Of a stretch of DNA of 64,000 nt, positions 26,438 through 37,003 are shown in pieces. The stretch is from contig NW_008708898.1 of assembly GCF_000327385.1 (NCBI RefSeq), positions 2,764,772 to 2,828,771 of the forward strand. The letters are read 5' to 3'. A program made the position numbers and the translations under genes. The notes beneath the pieces were generated by a model that was not told where the DNA came from, did no database searches, and worked only from the letters and a program-made list of their open reading frames with translations. Numbering within the stretch: the first letter of the stretch is position 1; each line of letters begins with the position of its first letter. This DNA comes from Lottia gigantea. Lineage: Eukaryota > Mollusca > Gastropoda > Lottiidae.

Positions 26438-27473
26438 CTTGTCAGTAAATGAAGGTAAAAAAAAAGTCAGTTGTGTTTCTTGACCAAATGCAAATAATAT
26501 CATAACTGTGCAATTGTACCACAATAATTGATGACTGTTTTCAGTTTTCCACTCCACTTTTTTGACTTTTCTGGTCCTGAAAGCGCTTCTCTAAATATGT
26601 GTTGATTCCCGAGAGGTTTTCTGGACTTTTCACCATGCAATGTGGTCTCTTGCAAGCGGCTTACGACCCTCACTAGAAATTATGTTAAGCATTCACCGCC
26701 CTATTATACGATATTTATATGACAAGAGGCTCGAAAATATATGTGGTCTGAAACTATAGTCGTGATTATCTCCCCTTTTTGTCAATTGTAGTCTGTGTTT
26801 TGAATGTGGAAAGTATAATTACCTCCCATGCTATTCATTTGTATCTTGTCAGTATGGCATTTTGCTTCAAGATGTTTAGAGTGCTGAAGTGGAATGTATT
26901 ATAATTTATTGTCCATTTATAATAGTTTGTACACGCTAAAGATACAATGTTTTTATTGCTGAATATCTGGTCACATACACCGTCCACTTGGTAATGAGTG
27001 AACAAATAATATAATATATGCGGCTTTGATAATAAGCATGCTTCAGATCAGTTGTAAAACTGAAAGGGGTATAGAATCTTATAAATCGTAACTTTTTCCG
27101 GTTACCAAAGTTGTCGTTGATTGCTCAGGTTTGCTGCTTCATTCGACGTCCAGTTGACGCAATTAGAGGCCATATTGATCACAGTTGCTAGTTAACGGTC
27201 AAATTGACTTCGACTGATCTGATGGGATCATTTGAATCGTCTGTCGACTTCAGCCCACCTAATATGAGAGACTCGTGCTGTAAATCCCAACACCCCTTTT
27301 AACAAAAGATATTCAGCGGTTTCAGATTTTAAGACATAAAGAAATGTTGACCCCGATTAACTCGAATTAAATCTTATTACACACATTTTTATATTGTGTG
27401 TTTTTGTTATTGTATATAGAGTGTCCTATTTCAGTGTTTTATATTCTGTTTGTATCTTGGCTTGTTTTTATGA

Positions 27474-27540
27474 GCCGAGAAGGTTCAGTGAGCAAAGCGC
27501 TTCAGATTGCTACCAGATCTTGGTGATTCTATGAGGGAAC
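27474..27540 (+). repeat. tRNA-like segment, probable SINE head
   Basis: GGTTCAGTGAGCAAAGCGCT resembles a tRNA D-arm/box A region. It is followed by GCTACCAGATCTTGG and GGTGATTCTATGAGGG, a damaged box B/T-arm at the expected distance. The folds are incomplete, so a tRNA-derived SINE is likelier than a tRNA gene. Confidence 0.4.
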
Positions 27541-29630
27541 GCATGCTCGCCTGTCAGTAGATAGCCGAGTGGTTTCTTCGTCTTCTCTTCTTCCTATAAA
27601 GTGAAAGACCGACTCTGAAGCATTATCTCACTATGTATAAAGAGCGTGTGCGGGATGTCCGCGCCACTATGTACGAAAAAACTAATAAAACACACACTGC
27701 CTCCTCTTATGGTGTTTCCAGACTCAAAATCGTGGAGTCCAAGGACTCGATCAAGATCCCTGGCTTCCCCAATGAAGGATAGACGTAGTTCAATGCGTAA
27801 GATCTGTTCTTTAGATAAATTACGTGTAATTCCATATCTCATAATAATCATAGATATGACACTCCTTCGAAAGCTGTGAAAAGGCAGCGTGACTTTCACA
27901 TATAATTACCTGTAATTGCCTTTTTTAAAAATACTTCAATGTCCTAACGATCGAGATGACCAAGTTTTTACAAAAGTGAACTGTATACGATCGATTAAAC
28001 GAGGTGCTAAAACATTTCAAACACAAATCAACCTTTCTGTTGAAAAAAAGATCAAAGTAAATCGACCTATTGACAGTTAAAAACGATGATATTCAGAAAC
28101 ATTATAATTGATAAAATCCTGCGGGTTATTTTCTTAATGATATTTTAACTTGTATTAGCACACACCAAGACTTGATAAATATTACTACCTGCAGTTAAAG
28201 AGCATGTACCGAGATATTACACAATTTATCATTTAATCTATAAAGTGCCTAGGAGATATGTTACTCAGTCGACCCAGGCATGACCTTTTTCAGATTGAAC
28301 GTCCGAGGTCAGGTTTGTCTATAAATTTATCCAAAACAGAACCTGTAACCAATGCATGTGACTATACGGTAGTTGATTTTGGTTTCAATTTCACAACATT
28401 TTGACAGCATATCCCTAAAAATTAAAAGTAGAGCTGGAACATTTAAACATCAAAACCAACGACAATACCCATATCCTATACGACATCGACAGCGCGTATC
28501 CCTCCTCTTTCATTCACTTAAGCGCATCTTAACCCTATAATGAAGGAGGAAAGATTTCAATCAGTTGGTATACAAAGGTGAATTAAGATCTAGCTCTATC
28601 TGGCGACAGTTATTCGATCATCTGGCTTATAAAAAGGTATGTATAAAAGTATTTATTTACTCATTATGAAATGGAGTGAAATTCGGCAACTAATTCGGTA
28701 AATGAAGACTGGCAACTCGATGTAGCGTGCAAAAGGGGAATTATGCAAGGGACATGGACATAAGCATTCTCTATTTCAAGAGATTGCACAGTCTGCAGCA
28801 CAGAAGGCGTTTCATTTTAAGCTTTTTCTGTATCGGTCCTCAGACTCACATTGCTGACGGGAAGAAACCGAGTTGAAACATCCGAAGGTACTATTTCGAC
28901 CGACCATTGCGGAGATCGTAACCAGGATAAGTTCATGTAGAAGTTAAAATGAAAATGTATTAGATGGCACGTACGCGATTGCCGAGGAATTTCGCTGGAA
29001 GGCAAAGTGACAGAGAGCCGGATCATTACGTGGTCTACAAATCCTGACGTGGTCAAACAATGCGTCAAATTTGATCCTAATCCGTCGATGCTATCATATA
29101 TATAGTGATATGATATTCGTCAAGTTGTCTCTGTTTTCGTATAGATAGATCGAACTAAATAGCAATGTTTCTTCCCATAAGGTGCATGGAGGACTGAGGA
29201 GTATGGGCCCTGTGACCCGAATTCAAGGGCCGCGATAATTTCTCAAGATTGCGATATTTCTAGCCACTACGGAAATTCGTCTGCCGTTTTGACCCTAGAC
29301 TTCAGTTTAAATTGTTTGGTTATTGTAGATATTTAGATACCTATATGATGTATTTTTTCAAAATCTTTGACATCCTAATCCTAAAACAGCGTCATGGAAT
29401 ACGCCGGTTTGACAAAATGATTTATATCATACACAAATAAGACGACGATTGAATCATAGCGATCGTATATCTAACACCAAAGCTGGATTACAGAAATAAT
29501 TTTAAAAAATTCCAGTAAACTGATATATGCTTAATTTAGTTAGTATTATTTGTATTGTATATAGAATGTCAGCAGTTGGTTATTCCATACTGATTAATGA
29601 CATAAATTATAAACTTACTTCTATCGTTTC

Positions 29631-30275
29631 ATGACTGGGCGTTGGTGGTCGTTAATATGTCAATCACCATTTTAATGGTCTGTTTAGCTGTATTCACATT
29701 GCATAATTACTCTCCTAAATTCAAAAAAATGAAAGACCACGGAATACCTAAAAAAAATAAGACGTCGTTATAGCCCAGTCACGCCAGACTGCGATATGAA
29801 ACTACTAGGTCGCGGGCAAACACGAGGAAAACTAGAAAAAATAAATAAAAAAATTACAAACTTAAACACAGTCGACCTTATACCACGAGTTATAGTTCTA
29901 ACGTTTTGCAGCGTCTTTGCCGAGACTGTACCGCGCTTTCAAACCGTTCAAAGAGATGGTCTTCTCGACCCCATGGTGTTCTGAACGCGTTCCAGAACAG
30001 ATCGTCTAACATGTCCAAAATAAACGCCGCGACGCGAATAGTGGCCACAATGGCGACGATGTCTGTCGTGGCCTACACGCTTATACCACGCTTATGCCGA
30101 CCTTACCATGCTTTGAGTTCATTTTCCGTCGCAGTAGCAGCGCAATAAGAACGGAGCCAATCTCGGGGTCAATCTCTTTTAATGGTCTTCCTAGCTGTAA
30201 TGAGATTGCTTAATTGCTCTCCCCAAATTCCCTCAAAAGACCACGAAATACCTAAAAAAAAAATCGTTGATCACA
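29631..30275. repeat. Direct duplication of about 100 bp flanking about 400 bp
   Basis: Segments at about 29,665-29,765 and 30,172-30,265 match in order: TTTAATGGTC, TAGCTGTA, AATT-CTCTCC, AAAGACCACGRAATACCTAA. They are about 507 bp apart. The left segment is also bracketed by TGACTGGGC (29,632) and its complement GCCCAGTCA (29,773), which suggests a small inverted-repeat element of about 150 bp. The DNA between the copies is CpG-rich and has an imperfect 21-bp palindrome centred on AACGCGTT (29,978-29,998). Confidence 0.5.
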
Positions 30276-30324
30276 TGAAAGACGTGGTAGCTATTAAGTT
30301 TAAAATTCGATTGAAATAAAATGG

Positions 30325-30332
30325 TATAAAAG
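30325..30332 (+). promoter_or_regulatory. Candidate TATA box for the NIDO gene
   Basis: TATAAAAG sits about 1.4 kb before the NIDO start codon. A transcription start some 30 nt downstream (about 30,355) would give a non-coding exon ending at the good donor AG|GTAAGA (30,702/30,703). This exon could join the acceptor TTTACAG|AA at 31,605/31,606. Inference only. Confidence 0.35.
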
Positions 30333-30354
30333 TGGCGTATCAAGACATGGAAAT

Positions 30355-30702
30355 TATATTCTGACGTCTCGAAGTGAGATATAAACTATTCAGTGTGATA
30401 GAAACTATTCAGTGTGACATCCAAAGCAAGACAAAAACGGGAGTAATAATTGTGTATAAGGTCCTCAAACGAGAGGTACAATCAGGTGTTTAGAAAAGAG
30501 TATTAATACTCTGCTTCTCTCATATGAAGTGTGACTTATACTCTTTTTGTGATCTATAATTTATAATGTAACACATTTTTCAGTGTGGTATAATTTTCAA
30601 AGACGTACCTTCTGTGTGGCATTTTCAGAGCATTTCAGGGTGACATTTATTCAGAGATGAACTTGCACATTGAAGAGGAGTAACCTTTGTGTTTATTAGA
30701 AG
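30355..30702 (+). other. Candidate non-coding first exon of the NIDO gene
   Basis: Bounded by the TATA box upstream and a strong splice donor (AG|GTAAGA). It contains repeated TTCAGTGTG motifs. The matching acceptor would be at 31,605/31,606, giving a second exon of 31,606-31,919 that includes the start codon. Not proven without transcripts. Confidence 0.3.
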
Positions 30703-31228
30703 GTAAGAAAAGGCTTTGTTAATGTTTTTGGTATAGAATTAAAGACGCAATACTTGTATTGTATTATATGAACATCATACCTTTTAATACATTTCTATTA
30801 GAATATTGACCAAGTAAAATGTTATGTGGCGTATATTGCATCTATATTAAGCGTTATTAACAAATATCCAGTATATAGTATAATAAGAAGATAAGTGTAT
30901 GCAATTATAAAAATGTAACATTCTGAATACTTGTCTCTCTGGGCGAACTGAGTAAACATCGTGGATTTTATTAGGTCGAATGAAATGCTTTATAAATAAG
31001 ATATGAGCGTTTGATAACAATCTAAATATTTCAGGAGTAAATTGAATTATTATGTTTATTTCATTTTATGATGATTTAACTCTAGGGATTAAAATCTCAG
31101 TTTAAGAAGAAGAAAATCGTATTATTATAAATGATGATATTGGACTCCATAGAAAATTCTTAAAGTGTAAGTTTAATATTATATTTATAAGCGACATTTA
31201 CTCAACATTTATAATACAATAATAAAAT

Positions 31229-31335
31229 ATTTTCACTGTTAAAATAGTCCCGAATACATTAATTGTAGAGCAATATAGAAACACCACTGTTAAAATAGTG
31301 CTCAATATATCAATTGTAGAGCGATATAGAAATAT
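31229..31335 (+). repeat. 51-bp tandem duplication
   Basis: CACTGTTAAAATAGT at 31,234 and 31,285 is followed in each copy by AATA-AT-AATTGTAGAGC and ATATAGAAA. Two copies, in the putative 5' intron of the NIDO gene. Confidence 0.75.
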
Positions 31336-31724
31336 TAAAACAGAACCTTAAAACCATGTTGTTACACAGGTCAGCTGTCTGAAGATCACAGCGTACATCT
31401 CTACGTAACATCATATATTTTGTTTTAATATTTCTAATATAATAATTATAAATAATAATTAGATGATAGTTTGTTATATGCTAATTTTCATTAGCTATGA
31501 ACAAGGTTTGAATTGCAATTCCTGAGTGTTCTGCATGTAATATTTTTAAATCTATTGATTCTAAATATGTTCAACAATGTTCAACGCTCCATTCTTCATT
31601 TACAGAATCATTCAATACGAAAGCCAATTTTCGATGTTGGGGCTAGAGCACGATATAATAGCAGTGTAGTTATTGTTAGAATGGACTAGAAGACATTTCT
31701 CTTCTGATAAAATGCAACCTCACA

Positions 31725-31919
31725 ATGTCTGTCATAACTACAATGAAAATGCTTTTCATAATTGGTATTGTTTATGAATGGAAACAATCTAATGCCCAAA
31801 CCTACCTACCATTTGGTCTTTCGGAAGGAGATATACAACCGCCAGTTGATGCTCAATTCGCTCAAATAAATTTGACAGAGAGTTTTAAATTGTATGGAAA
31901 CCTATACAGCAAATTATAC
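31725..31919 (+). CDS. NIDO gene, coding exon 1
   Basis: Residues 1-65: signal peptide and the start of the extracellular region. The donor is TAC|GTAAGT, phase 0. The start at 31,725 places a hydrophobic stretch (MLFIIGIV) in signal-peptide position. A second ATG at codon 7 would also give a signal peptide. Confidence 0.8.
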
Positions 31920-34900
31920 GTAAGTGCCGAACTTGTATCAAGCTAAAGTATAAACCGTATCTTAATAAATATGTTATCTTTGATGGGTATGTGTTTATAA
32001 TATATTACACAGTACCTTATAGATATAGATTCGACTGATAGTTGATAATGGTTGTAACTGAACGAAAATCACTATGAGCACAGTCAATTTTAAAAAGGTA
32101 AGATCAGGCCGAAGACCTATGTAACTGGGTCTGATATAACCCCTTTAAACAGGCTGTATATAGATTCACATGGATATAAACTATTCATTTGTATTTCATC
32201 ATACGGAAATGTATCTGCTGACGGCCTGATGGACAAGAATGTGCCAAATACTGCATCTGTAATACTGCAGCCTATAAAGCACTATCCGATGTTGTGGGCC
32301 GGAGACCAACAATTACTGTGGTGCTTTTTTGGAGGGCCACAATAGTCAAAAGTTCCAGAATATGATTAATTGATTATTTTCATTTCAGATTAATATCGAT
32401 GGTATTATAAGTTTTAATTCTGAATTAAGAGTGACACAAATTCAAGGCGCTTTCCCAATTGGTGATGGTATAACTGTCATCTGTGTACTGTGTGCAGATG
32501 TTAAAGTTGCTAACGGCGGAGAGGTTTGGTACGGGATGAGATCTGACACCACAACGCTGAATAAAGTTGGTGATGATGTGAAGACTTATTTTGAGAATTT
32601 AAATCCATCTTGGGTGTTTGTTGGTACTTGGAACAATGTTAAATCTTTTGCTAATGATGAGTCGGAAGGAACGGTGGGTGTTGTTTTTTTTTATTTCCCG
32701 ATTCATATATCAAGGTTGGATCGCCGTCAACTATTGTAATGATGTGATGCTTTAATAACATTGCTTCTTAAAACCATTGCTTCGAAAACGGTCTTGGTTT
32801 TTTCATTTTCGGGGGTAGAATTGAGTCTTGAATATATATATGAATAGTCTTCAGAACTACCAGAACAGACAATGACATAATTCCTTCAAATATACCTCAA
32901 ACTATAAATTACTCTTTCTTTCTCTAGCAATATCTATTCTATATATTATGAAGTAGCAAGGTTCATTGTTACCTTTGCATTTCATCGTCGGCTAACTGTG
33001 TATCCGTATTAATCGGTTTTAAAAAGTTGGGATTCATAATATAACATTTATTGCAACGTGTGCATTATCTCAAGCTGTGAACATTGCAAAACGTTTGCGT
33101 TTGCCCACGTCATGTATATATTGTTAAAGATAGAAGTGGCAAAATCAAAACTATATTGTTAAGCATGTCATATTTGGCTTGACTTGAACTCTGACCTACA
33201 ACACATCCTATTGTAGGTCGTAATGTTGATCATTCTGTAATTTCAGGGGAATGTGTTTCAAGTAATCCTAGCTAGTGATTCTGAGATGTCTATAGTTATA
33301 TTTCATTATTTTAACATCACATGGGTATATGATAGTAAACCCTTTCCTGATGTATCCATTCAAGTAAGAGCCAAGGTAAGACTTGTGGGTAATGAATAGT
33401 GCGATTCTGTTGTGGTGTGTGTCGCAGTGGAGGGACTTGGGGAACGAAAGCGTCAACCCGTAGTCGGGGGTCTTATCTCCTATTTGAACCGTTATATCTG
33501 TCACCCCAAACCGTCCTTTTCTCCAGGGACTGGAATTAAAGCTAGCAAATTAAGCAGTCTTCGATTCCATCGATTTATCTTTATTATATTGCAGACAGAT
33601 ATGATTTTCATTACGAAGATTAAAACTTAGAACTGAAATGAAGTTGGCTTTCTAAAATAGGTCTTTCATAAGTATTTATTTTCAGTCTGGTTTTAATGCC
33701 GGAGACGGTGTGTCTTACTATATTCATCCTGATTCTAAAACTGAGGAAATGGTAAATATAGATGAAGATAGTAACTATAACGAGTTAGGGATGTTTATGT
33801 ATAAGGTTGATGCGATAATAGAGCAACCAACTCTTGGTAAGGAATTAACTAATATATACCTGCTAAAACATGTCCAATAGGAAAGTCTAAACTTTCCGAT
33901 CGTTTCTAATATAATATGACTATTAATGTCGGAAATCCTACGGAGCCCCTAAGGCGCAATTGTAAACATATTAATAATAATTTAATTCGTTTAAACGAAA
34001 TAATTATTTCGTTTAAACGAAATAATAAATAAATAGGTTTACAATTGCGCCTTAGGGGCTCCGTAGAAATCTGATAGTAGACTATAGTTAGGTGTCTTCG
34101 TTAGTCAAATTCATTGTAGAATCGCAGGATTACGATTATTCTGGTGGGTGCCGCTAGCCAGACAGAACTCTCTTTCAGATCACTTGATGAAACCATCGTT
34201 TGTTACCGCGATATCTTGAAAGCTTCCTACAACAATAGATAACAGTGTCTTAGGTACTGTGCTTTACAATGCCCCTCAAAACAAGAAATTCTTACACCAT
34301 TCCTGTCATACTGTGTACTCTCTGAATTCCGATATCCGAGGTTCGAAATTCTCCGATATCCGACAATTTTTGGTCCCAATTCATTTCATTCTTATGACAG
34401 TTGAAATTAAAAACATTTTTTGTAGTACTACGCTATTATATAGTGTGATTTCTTTTCAACAGTGTCATCAACAATTGTAATATCAACTGCTCCCACCACA
34501 CCCATAACGAGCACAGAAAGTGTATCGTCTTCAGCATCTTCAGAAGCGTCATCTGGACCTACCATGTCCCTAACCAGCACAGATAACATACCATCTTCCC
34601 TTTCTAGTCAAACAAATACAGTTTCACATAATGATCTCACAACATCCTCATCTCCGGTGGTTTCTACATTATCGCCAGACCAGAGTGGATTACCTGGGTA
34701 TCTCACAGTGATATTCGCTTTATTAGGGTCAGTCTGTGGATTATTGATCATTGCTGGGGTTGTCTATTTCTTTTGCTTTAAGAAGATACACCAATCTCTG
34801 CCGAAGCCTACAAAGATTCAAGTTATGAATAATAATGTGTTGAGTGATTCGAGGTAGGTATATCTTGTTTTGTGTACATTTATATTGCTAAAGGAAAATT

Positions 34901-35289
34901 CGCTATAACGTTATTCATGTCAGTTGACTCATAATATTCTTGTGACTAAAGAGATTTGAGACCTAAAGTAATGTAGTTCCCAATGATAATATAATGATCA
35001 TATTTAACAAAATGATCCTTGAGTGGGTTATACGAGTTAGAAATACTGCAAGCTTTTTTGCACATGCATAATTGGACGAGGGGCGCGTAGTGGCCACAGA
35101 ATCGTCCCCTATGTACAATGATATAAAGGGCGGCAAAGTGTGGGCCCGGTCACTTTTTCTGTGGCCTATCAGTAAAACACCTTTTCAGTTCGTTTCTTTG
35201 CCATTTATTTCAGCGAGGAAAGAAAATACGAAGAGCCATTTAAAATACCAAGACCGAAAATATCACACAATAAGATACATGTGGTATGA
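31725..35289 (+). CDS. NIDO-domain single-pass membrane protein with Ser/Thr-rich stalk (six coding exons)
   Basis: Joining 31,725-31,919, 32,389-32,673, 33,247-33,375, 33,686-33,836, 34,463-34,853 and 35,214-35,289 gives one open frame of 408 residues. Every junction is GT-AG and keeps phase. Residues 1-24 are a signal peptide, with likely cleavage after SNA. Residues 25-250 resemble the NIDO domain of nidogen, alpha-tectorin and mucin-4: INIDGIISFN, GEVWYGMRSD, FQVILASDS-MSIVIFHY, and GFNAGDGVSYYIHPDS. Residues 254-330 are a Ser/Thr-rich mucin-like stalk, about 333-359 a membrane helix followed by KK, and 360-408 a short tail with a Pro/Lys-rich end. N49 and N183 are candidate glycosylation sites. 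NIDO proteins are usually large and multidomain; this one has a single domain. An adhesion or matrix-contact role at the cell surface is inference. No ortholog name is offered. Confidence 0.85.
32389..32673 (+). CDS. NIDO gene, coding exon 2
   Basis: Residues 66-160. Acceptor TTTCATTTCAG, donor ACG|GTGGGT, phase 0 on both sides. It encodes the first half of the NIDO fold, including INIDGIISFN and GGEVWYGMRSD. Confidence 0.85.
32790..32950. mobile_element. MITE family A, strongly decayed relic in a NIDO intron
   Basis: GTCTTCAGAACTACCAGAA, CATAATTCCTTCAAATATAC and CTCAAACTA correspond in order to the copies at 1360 and 2911. The ends are not recognisable. Confidence 0.5.
33247..33375 (+). CDS. 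NIDO gene, coding exon 3
   Basis: Residues 161-203, phase 0 on both sides. Acceptor TAATTTCAG, donor AAG|GTAAGA. FQVILASDS and IVIFHYFNITW match the central NIDO signature. Confidence 0.85.
33686..33836 (+). CDS. NIDO gene, coding exon 4
   Basis: Residues 204-253 plus one base of codon 254. Acceptor ATTTTCAG, donor CTTG|GTAAGG. SGFNAGDGVSYY and SNYNELGMFMYKVD match the C-terminal NIDO signature. Confidence 0.85.
33938..34066. mobile_element. Young MITE/hairpin with perfect 30-bp inverted ends
   Basis: Arms at 33,938-33,967 and 34,037-34,066 are exact inverted copies beginning CTACGGAGCCCCTAAGGC. The centre holds further palindromes built on TTCGTTTAAACGAA. AAATC flanks both sides, which would be a 5-bp target duplication. 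The element has no coding capacity and lies in the 626-bp intron between NIDO exons 4 and 5. The perfect arms suggest a recent insertion. The superfamily is unknown to me. Confidence 0.8.
34463..34853 (+). CDS. NIDO gene, coding exon 5: stalk and membrane helix
   Basis: Two bases of codon 254 through residue 383. Acceptor CTTTTCAACAG, donor CGAG|GTAGGT. It encodes a Ser/Thr-rich stretch, then the helix YLTVIFALLGSVCGLLIIAG, then a basic stop-transfer FKK. Confidence 0.85.
35214..35289 (+). CDS. NIDO gene, coding exon 6: cytosolic end and stop
   Basis: Acceptor CATTTATTTCAG. The frame from exon 5 continues as EERKYEEPFKIPRPK and ends at TGA 35,287-35,289. The phase match supports it. Alternative 3' exons cannot be excluded. 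Confidence 0.7.
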
Positions 35290-35345
35290 TGAACTGTTCT
35301 TTTAGAGCCAACAGCCATAATGGTCGAAAACGGTACGACTAACAT

Positions 35346-35470
35346 TTAAAGGGACAGTTCGCCATCCGTTAGACCAATCGCACCTTAGTCTCAGAAATGG
35401 GAATGTAGAAGCTAAGCTAGTTTTTTACAGCTCACCGTCGAGCCTTCAAATCCACGTGTGTCTTTTTGAA
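35346..35470 (-). mobile_element. MITE family A, fragment in the NIDO 3' untranslated region
   Basis: TTAAAGGGACAGTTCGCCAT, TTAGTCTCAGAAA, AAGCTAAGC and CAGCTCACCGTC match the reverse complement of the right end of the 1360 copy. It lies 57 bp after the NIDO stop codon and before the AATAAA at 35,536. Confidence 0.7.
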
Positions 35471-35535
35471 TTTGTATGTGTACATCACCATCAATCCTGA
35501 GATTTCATACAGGAACAAAGGGAAATATAACCAAC

Positions 35536-35541
35536 AATAAA
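35536..35541 (+). terminator. Candidate poly(A) signal AATAAA for the NIDO gene
   Basis: A canonical hexamer about 250 bp after the NIDO stop. No closer one was seen. Confidence 0.4.
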
Positions 35542-36004
35542 TTATTTATTTAAGTCCAACAGTTTATCAATATATTTCATTCATTATTATCAAAGCTAAC
35601 ATCTATAGTCTAATCAATGTTACTAAAGCGACTATGTGTTGTGCCATTTGTTAGAACATTCAAAATCAATGCACTTAAGCCTTATACATTTCACAACGAT
35701 TAAAAGTTTCTTAACCAAAAACCAAATTTATCGGACATTGCAGTATGATTTGATCCAAAAAAGGATGACTATTTGGTCACGACACTTTTCTGTGAAGCCT
35801 ATTCATTACATGTATTACCAGTGGAGTGGTTTCTCTGATATCTGTCTAACAATTAATTTAGGGTATAAACATTAAGACAGATTGTTTGAAATTTTGTGAA
35901 AGATTCCTATAATCAGAAGACCAGTTGCTGAATAGAAATAAGCTATGACGTCCTCGGAATTTTAACACTTATATAAATTAGTCTGAAGACCTGCATTGGG
36001 AATT
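35542..36004. other. Spacer between the NIDO gene and the helix-turn-helix frame
   Basis: Nothing recognisable. A short open frame at 35,636-35,875 has no motif. Confidence 0.5.
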
Positions 36005-37003
36005 TTAACACTTATTGGTTGACTTAAGATCTGTATATCGTTTCTTCATGGTATGGACTGTACTTGTATGAATGGGCATGTTGAATTCTTCGGTGAACTT
36101 TTTGGCAGAAGCAGTGGTTCCGTATTCAATAGCAAACTGAACTATTTCTAGGCCTTGTTCGGGAGTGTAGACGTTTCGAGGGCGTCTTTTAACATAGCGT
36201 CTTGGAGTAGTGAGAAGGGTTTCAATGGTTGGGCTTACTTTGATTGAAGCTTCGTTGCTCACTTTGTGTGTAGGTGGTTCTATGGTGTCTGTTGTGGTAT
36301 TGTGTGTTACTGTTTGGTTGGCTGGTTTTGTGGAAGCATATTTATTTGGTCGATGATCTAGATCAATCTGTGTGATTTTCAAATCGGATCTATCGGGTTC
36401 ATAGTCGCACAAAACTGAAAATTCCGAATTTAGACATCGGGCGCGTTTACTTCTGAAATACATGTTATCGCTGGCTTTACGTTTACTGGTGGTGCTTCTT
36501 GGGGATTAAAATAATGGAAAGTATGTATCGACGATCTTTAATGGAGTAGTGTCCCTTGAATTACGAGAAAACGCTGTTGGTAATTTTGCCGAGTGGGTGA
36601 GTTTAGAACGTCCGGTATCACAAGCACTTTGGTGGACGCCGTCGTCATCTGGATTTGGGTTAATACTATCACTTTTGGGTTTAGCACTTGATTCATTACA
36701 GTAACGAGGTTCCCTTTTAATGTACACCGATTTGACATCAACGTCCTTGCATATTTTATCACTAGAGTCTTGCGGTTCACATTAAATAGCGCTAAAATCG
36801 GTCACTGTGGTATTATCTGTATACGACTCTAATTTCACTCTGGAATCTCGAATGCGCATGGTTGTAGTGGAAGACTTACGTGGTGTGCGTATAACGAATT
36901 TCAACATTGACATTTTTGGATAGATGTGTCTACAGCACCTACTTGTACAATTAAACCTTAGCGAAAATTGTACTTTAAATATAAAATCATAGTTAATCCG
37001 CAA
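36005..37003 (-). pseudogene. Helix-turn-helix protein frame with two in-frame stops
   Basis: One minus-strand frame stays open in three consecutive blocks (36,785-37,003; 36,509-36,781; 36,008-36,505), about 329 codons. The blocks are separated only by TAA at 36,782-36,784 and TAA at 36,506-36,508. Composition is protein-like throughout: charged, Ser/Thr/Pro-rich, with basic patches KRKASDN and RSKRARC. The last 60 residues (PRRYVKRRPRNVYTPEQGLE and on to STVHTMKKRYTDL) resemble the helix-turn-helix segments of CENP-B/Psq-type or transposase-derived DNA-binding proteins. The region could be a decaying gene, a domesticated DNA-transposon fragment, or exons of a live gene with junctions I could not identify. 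No catalytic domain or terminal repeats were seen. Confidence 0.5.

Larger units (their letters stand above)
26438..30324. other. CpG-rich non-coding DNA upstream of the NIDO gene
   Basis: CpG density is several times that of the left part of the window; I count about 22 CpGs in 27,000-27,600. Short open frames at 27,594-27,899 (-) and 28,817-29,068 (-) have no recognisable domain. It contains a SINE-like head at 27,474 and a duplicated segment at 29.65/30.17 kb. Confidence 0.5.

Noticed and set aside
27594-27899. Minus-strand frame of 101 codons
   Set aside because: An overlapping plus-strand frame is almost as long; no family motif was recognised.
29665-30265. Direct repeats that might be the ends of a long-terminal-repeat element
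   Set aside because: The repeats are only about 100 bp, and the 400-bp interior has no recognisable protein motif or element signature.
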